Positions 1-6,676 of a DNA stretch of 24,877 bases are shown piece by piece. The DNA comes from Croceibacterium_A sp039920345 (GTDB lineage Bacteria > Pseudomonadota > Alphaproteobacteria > Sphingomonadales > Sphingomonadaceae): contig JBDSDZ010000002.1 of the NCBI GenBank assembly GCA_039920345.1, forward strand, positions 1-24,877. Reading direction: 5' to 3'. Position numbers and translations under genes: made by a program. Numbering within the stretch: the first letter of the stretch is position 1; each line of letters begins with the position of its first letter. A model generated the notes under the pieces. The model was not told the DNA's origin. It did no database searches and was given only the letters and a program-made list of their open reading frames with translations.

Positions 1-179
1 CTGCAATAGAAGTCGAGCACATAGGGCCCGGTCTGGTGCTGGCGGCGGAACTTGAGGCCGTGCGGGCGCGGGCGGAGGTGGCGCCAGGCCAGGACTTCGG
101 GAAGAGTCATCTGGCGGCGCAGCGTGCGGGCCTTTTGCGCGCCGCCGGCGTTGGGCATGGGGGAGATGTCTTTGAGCAT
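1..179 (-). CDS. DUF559 (Vsr-like) endonuclease-domain protein, 5' part only
   Basis: The minus strand reads from ATG at 179 through 59 codons to the window edge with no stop. The peptide contains RTLRRQMTLPEVLAW, then GLKFRRQHQTGPYVLDFYC, the N-terminal pattern of the DUF559 family (restriction-endonuclease-like fold related to Vsr mismatch endonuclease). The E of LPE and the D of VLDFYC match conserved positions of the family as I know it. The remainder (about half of a ~120-residue protein) lies outside the window. The frame also stays open upstream, through GTG at 203, so the start is not certain; ATG 179 has GAAGG about 7 nt before it. It lies downstream of uvrA on the same strand, separated by a palindromic repeat. 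The function of DUF559 proteins is poorly known; nuclease activity is inferred from the fold. Confidence 0.85.
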   Translation of the reverse strand, partial: MLKDISPMPNAGGAQKARTLRRQMTLPEVLAWRHLRPRPHGLKFRRQHQTGPYVLDFYC

Positions 180-189
180 TTTCGCGCCT

Positions 190-275
190 TCTTTCCCCTC
201 CACCGGCTTGTGGGTGCGGCTTTCCCCTCCACCATGCTTCACATGGTTCCCCTCCCCGAGACTAGCTCGGGGAGG
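190..275. repeat. Palindromic intergenic repeat element between uvrA and the DUF559 gene
   Basis: Two perfect stem-loops stand side by side: CCTCCCCGAG (251-260) with CTCGGGGAGG (266-275) around a 5-nt loop, and ACCATG (231-236) with CATGGT (242-247) around a 5-nt loop. Next to them the 13-mer TTTCCCCTCCACC occurs twice in direct orientation (192-204 and 221-233). The larger hairpin begins 3 nt after the uvrA stop codon. It has no T-tract on the uvrA strand, while on the plus strand it is followed by ATTTTATT. It may serve as an mRNA 3' end for uvrA, but the compound structure looks more like a mobile palindromic repeat than a plain terminator. Confidence 0.7.
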
Positions 276-278
276 ATT

Positions 279-3260
279 TTATTCTGCCGCGACGCTGTGT
301 TTGGCGAGCATCGGTTTCAGGTATTGCCCGGTGTAGCTGCGCGCGGTGGCGGCGACGGTTTCGGGGGTTCCTTCGGCGACGATCTCGCCGCCGCGGACGC
401 CGCCGTCGGGGCCGAGGTCGATGATCCAGTCGGCGGTCTTGATCACATCGAGGTTGTGTTCGATCACCACCACCGAGTTGCCCTGTTCGACCAGCCGCTG
501 AAGCACTTCGAGCAGTTTGCGCACGTCTTCGAAGTGGAGGCCGGTGGTCGGTTCATCGAGGATATACAGCGTCTGCCCGGTGGAGCGGCGGCTGAGTTCC
601 TTGGCCAGCTTGACCCGCTGCGCCTCACCCCCTGACAGCGTGGTCGCCTGCTGGCCGACGTGGACGTAGCCGAGGCCGACTTCGTTGAGCATGTGCATCT
701 TGTCACGGATCGGGGGGACGGCCTTGAAGAAGGCTTCCGCGTCCTCGATCGTCATGTCGAGGACATCGGCGATGGAGAGGCCCTTGAACTTCACCTCGAG
801 CGTTTCGCGGTTGTAGCGTTTGCCGTGGCATTCCTCGCAGGTGACGTAGACGTCGGGCAGGAAGTGCATCTCGATCTTGATCAGCCCGTCGCCCTGGCAC
901 GCCTCGCACCGGCCGCCCTTGACGTTGAAGCTGAAGCGGCCGGGCTTGTAGCCGCGCGCCTGGCTTTCGGGGAGGCCGGCGAACCAGTCGCGGATCTGGG
1001 TGAAGGCGCCGGTGTAAGTGGCCGGGTTGCTGCGCGGGGTGCGGCCGATCGGGCTCTGGTCGATCTCGATCACCTTGTCGCAGAATTCGAGGCCCTTGAT
1101 GCTGTCATGCGGGCCGGCAATCACCCGCGCGCCGTTGAGCGTGCGCGCGGCCGAGGGATATAGCGTGTCGACCACCAGGCTCGACTTGCCCGAACCGGAC
1201 ACGCCGGTGATGCAGGCGAACGTGCCGAGCGGGATGGAGGCGGTCACGTTCTTGAGGTTGTTGGCCCGCGCGCCGGTGACGGTGAGCTTGTGGCCGTTGC
1301 CCTTGCGGCGCTTGGCCGGAATGGCGATTTCGCGGGTGCCGTTGAGGTAGGCGGCGGTCAGGCTGGTCTTGGACTTGAGCACTTGCGCCAGCGTGCCCTG
1401 CGCCACGATCTCGCCCCCGTGGACCCCGGCGCCGGGGCCCAGGTCCACCACCCAGTCAGCGGCGCGGATCGCGTCTTCGTCATGCTCGACCACGATCACC
1501 GTATTGCCCAGGTCGCGCAGCCGCTTGAGCGTTTCGAGCAATCGGTCGTTGTCGCGCTGGTGGAGGCCGATGCTGGGCTCGTCGAGCACGTAGAGCACGC
1601 CCGAAAGCCCGCTCCCGATCTGGCTGGCGAGGCGGATGCGCTGGCTTTCGCCGCCCGACAGCGTGCCGGAGGTCCGGTCGAGATTGAGGTAATCGAGCCC
1701 GACGTTGTCGAGGAAGCCCAGCCGCGCGTTGATTTCCTTGAGGATCGCGCGGGCGATCTGGTTCTGGGTGTCGGTCAGCTTGTCGGGCAGCGCGAGGAAC
1801 CACTCTTTCGCGTCCGATACGGAGAGCCGCACCGGCACCGAGATGTCGGTCCCGTCGATCTTCACCGCGCGCGCTTTTTCGTTGAGGCGGGCGCCGTGGC
1901 ACGTCTCGCACGGCTGCGCGGTCTGGAAGCGCGACAGCTCCTCGCGCATCCATGCGCTGTCGGTCTGCAGCAACCGCCGGTTGAGATTGCCGATCACCCC
2001 TTCGAACGCCTTGCGCACGGTATATTCCTTGCGCCCGTCCTTGAACGTCAGCGCGACCGGCTGACCTTGCGTACCGTGGAGGATGACCTCGCGCGCCTCT
2101 TCCGGCAGGTCATTCCACGGGGTGGTCAGGTCGAAATCGTAAGCCTTGGCCAGGCTGGCGAGGACCTGCATGTAATACGGGCTCGGCGGGTTGGACTTGG
2201 CCCACGGCACGACCGCGCCCTGCTTCAGCGTCAGCGCTTCGTTGGGGACCACCAGCTGCGGATCGAACAGCTGCTTTTCGCCCAGCCCGTCGCACGTCGG
2301 GCAGGCACCCTGCGGCGCATTGAAGCTGAACAGCCGCGGCTCGATCTCCTCGATCGTGAAGCCGGACACCGGGCAGGCGAATTTCTCGGAAAAGACGATC
2401 CGGTTGGCCGGCAGGCCGACATTCTTCATCCCGCCCGCTCGTGCTTCGACAAGCTCAGCATGAGCGGGGGAGAGCGTCTCGCCACCTTCCGCTCGTCCTG
2501 AGCCTGTCGAAGGGCCCGCGCCAAGTTCCGCCACCGTCGTATCCGCCAGGTCGACATACGCCAGCCCCTCGGCCAGCTTGAGCGCTTGCTCGAAGCTGTC
2601 GGCCAGCCGCGTTTCGATGCCCGGTTTTACCGCCAGCCGGTCAACCACCACTTCGATGTCGTGCTTGAATTTCTTGTCGAGCGCGGGCGCCTCTTCAATC
2701 GGATAGATCTCGCCATTGATGCGCACCCGGGTGAAGCCGGCCTTCTGCCATTCGGCCAGCTCGCGCCGGTATTCCCCCTTGCGGCCGCGCACGGCGGGCG
2801 CGAGCAGGTACGCCCGCGTGCCTTCGGGCAGCGTCATCACCCGGTCGACCATGTTGGACACCGTCTGCGCTTCGATCGGCAACCCGGTAACGGGCGAATA
2901 CGGCACCCCCACCCGCGCCCACAACAGGCGCATATAGTCATAGATTTCGGTGACGGTCGCCACGGTGGAACGCGGATTGCGGCTGGTGGTCTTCTGCTCG
3001 ATCGAGATCGCGGGTGAAAGCCCGTCGATATGCTCGACATCGGGCTTCTGCATCATCTCGAGGAACTGCCGCGCATAGGCGCTCAGGCTCTCGACATAGC
3101 GGCGCTGCCCCTCGGCATAGATGGTATCGAACGCGAGGCTCGATTTGCCCGAGCCCGAGAGCCCGGTGATCACGATCAGGCTATCGCGCGGCAGATCGAT
3201 ATCGATCCCCTTGAGATTATGCTCTCGCGCGCCGCGGACCGAAATCTGGGTGAGTGACAT
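279..3260 (-). CDS. uvrA: UvrA, excinuclease ABC subunit A
   Basis: UvrA is the damage-recognition ATPase of nucleotide excision repair; it loads UvrB on lesions in the cytoplasm. The 993-residue product has two ABC modules: Walker A GLSGSGKS (33-40) and GVSGSGKSS in the second half, signatures LSGGESQRIRLA and LSGGEAQRVKLA, and the zinc module CEACQGDG...CEECHGKRYN. The first zinc module reads CPVS (296-299)...CPTC (320-323), so one of the four cysteines of the E. coli protein is serine; I believe this is common in alphaproteobacteria. The protein is longer than E. coli UvrA (940). Residues about 248-277 (GPSTGSGRAEGG...AHAELVEARAGG) are encoded by a palindromic repeat inserted in frame. ATG 3260 has no Shine-Dalgarno but is preceded by an SOS-box promoter. 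Stop TAA at 279-281 is followed by the palindrome at 251-275. Confidence 0.97.
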   Translation of the reverse strand: MSLTQISVRGAREHNLKGIDIDLPRDSLIVITGLSGSGKSSLAFDTIYAEGQRRYVESLSAYARQFLEMMQKPDVEHIDGLSPAISIEQKTTSRNPRSTVATVTEIYDYMRLLWARVGVPYSPVTGLPIEAQTVSNMVDRVMTLPEGTRAYLLAPAVRGRKGEYRRELAEWQKAGFTRVRINGEIYPIEEAPALDKKFKHDIEVVVDRLAVKPGIETRLADSFEQALKLAEGLAYVDLADTTVAELGAGPSTGSGRAEGGETLSPAHAELVEARAGGMKNVGLPANRIVFSEKFACPVSGFTIEEIEPRLFSFNAPQGACPTCDGLGEKQLFDPQLVVPNEALTLKQGAVVPWAKSNPPSPYYMQVLASLAKAYDFDLTTPWNDLPEEAREVILHGTQGQPVALTFKDGRKEYTVRKAFEGVIGNLNRRLLQTDSAWMREELSRFQTAQPCETCHGARLNEKARAVKIDGTDISVPVRLSVSDAKEWFLALPDKLTDTQNQIARAILKEINARLGFLDNVGLDYLNLDRTSGTLSGGESQRIRLASQIGSGLSGVLYVLDEPSIGLHQRDNDRLLETLKRLRDLGNTVIVVEHDEDAIRAADWVVDLGPGAGVHGGEIVAQGTLAQVLKSKTSLTAAYLNGTREIAIPAKRRKGNGHKLTVTGARANNLKNVTASIPLGTFACITGVSGSGKSSLVVDTLYPSAARTLNGARVIAGPHDSIKGLEFCDKVIEIDQSPIGRTPRSNPATYTGAFTQIRDWFAGLPESQARGYKPGRFSFNVKGGRCEACQGDGLIKIEMHFLPDVYVTCEECHGKRYNRETLEVKFKGLSIADVLDMTIEDAEAFFKAVPPIRDKMHMLNEVGLGYVHVGQQATTLSGGEAQRVKLAKELSRRSTGQTLYILDEPTTGLHFEDVRKLLEVLQRLVEQGNSVVVIEHNLDVIKTADWIIDLGPDGGVRGGEIVAEGTPETVAATARSYTGQYLKPMLAKHSVAAE
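2436..2514. repeat. Inverted pair of TTCGACA-type palindromic repeats inside uvrA
   Basis: Unit 1 (2444-2468) begins CTTCGACAAGCTCAGCATG and unit 2 (2489-2512) ends CTGAGCCTGTCGAAG, so the two units face each other in inverted orientation about 20 nt apart, as in BIME/REP pairs. Unit 1 with its flank also folds on itself (CCCGCTC...GAGCGGG). The same arrangement occurs at 23287-23356 and 24814-24877, and a half unit occurs inside lpdA. Here it is read through in frame on the minus strand and adds about 30 residues to UvrA. Confidence 0.9.
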
Positions 3261-3262
3261 GG

Positions 3263-3297
3263 ATCGGGGATGTTCCGCAAATGTTCGCGTTGGTCAA
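3263..3297 (-). promoter_or_regulatory. SOS-regulated uvrA promoter with LexA box GTTC-N7-GTTC
   Basis: On the plus strand GTTC at 3272-3275 and GTTC at 3283-3286 are separated by exactly seven bases, the alphaproteobacterial LexA operator described in Caulobacter, Rhizobium and Rhodobacter. On the minus strand a -35-like TTGACC lies at 3297-3292, and GAACAT (3275-3270), 16 bp further, could be a weak -10. The operator would then cover the spacer and -10. The box starts 12 bp from the uvrA start codon. Confidence 0.8.
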
Positions 3298-3366
3298 GGG
3301 GTCGCAAACACGGCCCCACAGGCTCGACAGCGATGTGGGGGCTGGCGGTCGATTTGCAACGCAGGC

Positions 3367-3390
3367 CAAAGCCGGGCCGCCGCCCGGCGG
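3367..3390 (-). terminator. Probable hairpin terminator of the GGDEF-EAL gene
   Basis: Seven-base-pair GC stem GCCGGGC (3371-3377) / GCCCGGC (3382-3388) with a 4-nt loop, starting 9 nt beyond the TGA at 3398-3400. On the minus strand it is followed by only three T residues, so it is a weak candidate. It separates this gene from the uvrA promoter. Confidence 0.45.
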
Positions 3391-3397
3391 CCACCGT

Positions 3398-5875
3398 TCA
3401 CGCCGCGGCGCGCGGGGCGATGCTCTGTTCGAAAATCGCTGACGGCCGTCCGAACAAAAAGCCCTGGCCAAAGGCACAGCCCATTTCACGCAGGCGGGCC
3501 AGTTGGACCGGCGTTTCCACCCCCTCGGCGATGACCGACTTTTTCAGGCCCGTGCCCAGCGCCAGCACGGCGCGGACGATTTCCTCGCTCTCGCCCCCGT
3601 CGGTCAGCAGGCCGGCGATAAACGACCGGTCGATCTTCAGCGTATCGACCGGAATTTCCTTGAGATGGACGAGCGAGGCATAACCGGTGCCGAAATCGTC
3701 GAGCGCGATGCGCACGCCGGCCTGGTGCAGCACCCGCAGCGCGCCGACGGGGTCGCTCCGCCCGAGGCCGAGCACGATCCCTTCGGTCACTTCGACACAG
3801 AGCGACGAGGGTGCCACTCCGACACTCGCCAATCGCTGCAGCAGGCGAACAGCGGAGTCCGGGCCATCGAGATCGGTCGAGGTGAAATTGACCGCCAGCG
3901 TGCCTGAAAAATGGCCCCGTTTGAGTTCTGCAATCGCCAGCGCCATGACCCGGTCCTGCACCGCCGCGCCGACATCCACTTCCGACATCACGCATTCGAA
4001 CGCATCCGGCGTCAGCAGGCCAAGGCGCGGATGGTGCCAGCGCAGCAGGGCTTCGACGCTGACGCACTGGCCGCTGGCGAGATCGATGATCGGCTGGAAG
4101 TGAAGCGCAAATTCGTTGCGGCGCAGGCCCCAGTGCGCGGCTCTGATCATGTCGTGCTTGATCTTGATGCGCTGTTGCAGCGGACCTTCGAACGCCTGGC
4201 GTTGCCCGCGTCCCTGCCGCTTGGCTTCATAGAGCGCGACGTCGGCTTGCTGGAACACCTGGGCAATTGTCCGGGCGAGGCCCGAGCGGGTTGATCCGAT
4301 GCTGAGCGAAAGAATCCCGCTCCACGTACGGCGAGCCCACATCATGCCCTGGATCGCATCCAGCGAACCGGCAATGTCGCTTGCTTCATCAGCGACCGTC
4401 ACCACAGCGAATTCATCGCCGCCGATGCGGGCGCAGAAGGTGTCGTCATCAAGCAGAGCGGCCAGCGATTCGCCGACGTGCTGGAGCAGCGCATCGCCGG
4501 CGTCATGCCCATACCGATCGTTGAGTTCCTTGAGGTTATCGACATCCATCAGGAACAGCGTGAACCGCCGGTTTTGTTCCAGCAGCGCGCGCGTCCGCTG
4601 GTGGAAATAGGCGCGATTGCCCAGACCGGTCAGGAAGTCGGTCTGCGCCGCCCGCTCCAGCGTGTCTTTCTCGACCGCCATTTCGCGCACGCTGGCTTCG
4701 GCCACGTCGCGCTGCTTCATCAGGCTCGAGAAGCGGTCGGCGATCAGCAGCGAGAACACCAGTGTTTCAAAGGCGATGGCGCCGAAAGTTGCCAGGTCGA
4801 CCGTGTCGCTTTGCGCCAGCAAGCCGAAGTTTCTTGCCGACCGCAACGCAAAGACCACGATTACCGGGGTCCAGCCAATCAGGTAAAGCCGCACCACACG
4901 GCTCCCGCGGAGCGCCGCCACGGTGATCGTCGCCAGCGATGCGAGCACGCAAAACAACATTACCAGGTTGAACGCGATGTCGCTTGGCAACGCCGGCACC
5001 AGCCGCTCGTCCGCCGCGATCACGCCGGAGCCGATGCAGGCCACGCTCCCCAGCCGCACCACCCGGCGCAAACGCCGCGGGACCGTTCCGGGTTCGAGCA
5101 CTTCGAGCAGGAACAGGCAGGCCAGCGCCACGGTCAGGCCAACCAGCACAGTGTCGAGCCGCACCGCGGCCGGGCCCACCAGTGCCGGGATCGCCATCGC
5201 TGAAATGTTGGCCCAGGTCAGCCCGTAGGCCAGAGTCACGCCGACCCAGACGAGATACCACCGCTGGAACGAGTAGCCGTGCCCCGCGGGGACAAACAGG
5301 TTGTAGGCAAAGGCCGACGCCAGCAAACCGGCGAAAATGCCCATCGTCAGCAACCAGCGATGTTCGAGCGTTCGGGTGCGGGCCGGACCGGCCGCGGTGA
5401 CTTTGCGCAGCAGCGACAAGTCATCGATCCGTTCGAACCCGATCGCCAGCGAGCGCACTTGCGGGCCGGGAATGGGCACCGCGACGCGCAGCATCGCGCC
5501 CGGCGCGGCAAGCGGGCCAAGCTGGTCGGCACCGCGGGTGAAGGCCAGGTGGGCACCGCCCGTGCCCGTTGCCACGATCGATAGGCGAGCGAAGCGGACC
5601 TCGTCGATCATCAGGTTCCAGCGCCCCGGCATGACGCTGAGCTGCGAAGGATCGCGCAGCACCAGCCAGGTCCAGTCAGGCCCGTGTTGCGGCAGGCGCG
5701 CAGCCTCGGCCGGGGTGGCCAGTGTCATACCGGAAAGCAGCGCGACCTCGCTGGCCGAGGCAACCCGATCGGACGCTGCGGCTGTCCCCGTCGCAGCCTG
5801 CACGGCGGCCGGCAACGCCAGCGCAAGCAGGCATCCCAGAACCACCGCAAGCCAATTCCGCACGCCAGCAACCAT
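3398..5875 (-). CDS. Seven-TM (7TMR-DISM-like) GGDEF-EAL cyclic-di-GMP signalling protein
   Basis: The 825-residue protein starts with a signal peptide (MVAGVRNWLAVVLGCLLALA), followed by a ~150-residue periplasmic beta-rich segment. About seven hydrophobic helices come next (from WLLTMGIFAGLLASAFAYNL to LATFGAIAFETLVFSLLIAD): the layout of 7TMR-DISM receptors. A short coiled region precedes the GGDEF domain (intact GGDEF at 485-489) and the EAL domain (EAL at 608-610, with DDFGTGYASL, KIDRSF and AEGVET). Both catalytic signatures look intact, so it could make and degrade c-di-GMP. The I-site RxxD upstream of GGDEF is not evident (DDDTFCARIGGDEF). The frame is open 50 codons further upstream, but ATG 5875 is preferred because the signal peptide begins there; no good Shine-Dalgarno is seen. 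It is transcribed divergently from the DUF1993 gene. The input ligand is unknown. Confidence 0.92.
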   Translation of the reverse strand: MVAGVRNWLAVVLGCLLALALPAAVQAATGTAAASDRVASASEVALLSGMTLATPAEAARLPQHGPDWTWLVLRDPSQLSVMPGRWNLMIDEVRFARLSIVATGTGGAHLAFTRGADQLGPLAAPGAMLRVAVPIPGPQVRSLAIGFERIDDLSLLRKVTAAGPARTRTLEHRWLLTMGIFAGLLASAFAYNLFVPAGHGYSFQRWYLVWVGVTLAYGLTWANISAMAIPALVGPAAVRLDTVLVGLTVALACLFLLEVLEPGTVPRRLRRVVRLGSVACIGSGVIAADERLVPALPSDIAFNLVMLFCVLASLATITVAALRGSRVVRLYLIGWTPVIVVFALRSARNFGLLAQSDTVDLATFGAIAFETLVFSLLIADRFSSLMKQRDVAEASVREMAVEKDTLERAAQTDFLTGLGNRAYFHQRTRALLEQNRRFTLFLMDVDNLKELNDRYGHDAGDALLQHVGESLAALLDDDTFCARIGGDEFAVVTVADEASDIAGSLDAIQGMMWARRTWSGILSLSIGSTRSGLARTIAQVFQQADVALYEAKRQGRGQRQAFEGPLQQRIKIKHDMIRAAHWGLRRNEFALHFQPIIDLASGQCVSVEALLRWHHPRLGLLTPDAFECVMSEVDVGAAVQDRVMALAIAELKRGHFSGTLAVNFTSTDLDGPDSAVRLLQRLASVGVAPSSLCVEVTEGIVLGLGRSDPVGALRVLHQAGVRIALDDFGTGYASLVHLKEIPVDTLKIDRSFIAGLLTDGGESEEIVRAVLALGTGLKKSVIAEGVETPVQLARLREMGCAFGQGFLFGRPSAIFEQSIAPRAAA

Positions 5876-6051
5876 GGTGCTAATTGGCGCACAACGTTTG
5901 CAAAAGCCGTTAACGCGGCGCGCTTTTTTCGCGTAGCTCGCGCCGTTGCCACTGGACTGGGAACGGCTTGCGGCTGGCGATTTGCCCTGCGGCGTTGATC
6001 GCGCCCGCTGCATCCCCATCTGCAAGCGACATCACCAACAGGGGACTGCCC

Positions 6052-6555
6052 ATGGCTTCGCTTTACGACACCAGCATACCGCCGTTCATTCGCGGGCTGA
6101 CCAACCTCAAGGGCCTGCTCGAAAAAGGCCGCGCTTATGCGGCGGAGCAAGGCTGGGAAGAAAGCGAACTGACCCAGGCGCGGCTGGTCGAGGACATGCA
6201 GCCGCTGACCTACCAGGTTCAGCGCGTAAGCGACACGGCCAAGGGCCTGGCGGTGCGCGTGGGTCAGGCTGAAAACGAGGCTTTCCCCGACGAGGAAGTG
6301 ACGCTTGACGACCTCGTGGCCCGGATCGACCGCACCATCGCCTTCCTCCAGAACGTCCCGGCTGCCGGGTTTGATGGTCGCGACGATGCTGAAGTCGTGC
6401 TCAAGACCCCCAACCGCGAGATTACCTTCACCGGGACCAGCTATGTGCTCGGCTTCGCGGTGCCGAACTTCTATTTCCACATTACAGCCGCTTACGCGAT
6501 CCTGCGCATGAAGGGCGTGCCGGTGGGCAAGATGGATTACCTCGGCGCCCAGTGA
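6052..6555 (+). CDS. DUF1993 family protein
   Basis: 167 residues with no signal peptide or membrane segment. The sequence (MASLYDTSIPPFIRGLTNL, DMQPLTYQVQRVSDTAKGL, TFTGTSYVLGFAVPNFYFH and ITAAYAILRMKGVPVGKMDYLG) matches DUF1993 as I know it: soluble helical-bundle proteins, possibly DinB-like in fold, of unknown biochemical role. ATG 6052 is preceded by AGGGGA at about 7-nt spacing; the open frame extends upstream but without coding character. The 176-bp gap to the divergent GGDEF-EAL gene must hold the promoters of both genes; apart from an imperfect GC hairpin around 5917-5944 I see nothing recognisable in it. Confidence 0.85.
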   Translation: MASLYDTSIPPFIRGLTNLKGLLEKGRAYAAEQGWEESELTQARLVEDMQPLTYQVQRVSDTAKGLAVRVGQAENEAFPDEEVTLDDLVARIDRTIAFLQNVPAAGFDGRDDAEVVLKTPNREITFTGTSYVLGFAVPNFYFHITAAYAILRMKGVPVGKMDYLGAQ

Positions 6556-6626
6556 CCGGCCCCCTGATCCCCTCTGTGCATTCGGCGAAGCGGGGTTGTT
6601 TCACGCCCAGTTAAGCCGCTAAGGCC

Positions 6627-6640
6627 GTTACATGTGTAAC
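6627..6640. promoter_or_regulatory. Candidate operator palindrome GTTACA-TG-TGTAAC upstream of dcp
   Basis: A perfect 6-bp inverted repeat with a 2-bp centre, 36 bp before the dcp start codon, in a 121-bp intergenic region. Size and symmetry fit a dimeric helix-turn-helix repressor or activator site, but I cannot name the regulator. It could also be chance. Confidence 0.35.
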
Positions 6641-6676
6641 CACCCTGCTGAGCCGGGTGCGCGAGGAGATTATTCG

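Noticed and set aside
251..285. Rho-independent terminator for uvrA
   Set aside because: The hairpin is perfect, but the T-rich tract is on the plus-strand side, where no gene ends; on the uvrA strand it is followed by GGGGAACC. Kept as a repeat with a possible terminator role only.
5876..6025. 50-residue N-terminal extension of the first GGDEF-EAL protein
   Set aside because: A signal peptide begins at 5875, and the extension crosses the probable divergent promoter region with no coding character.
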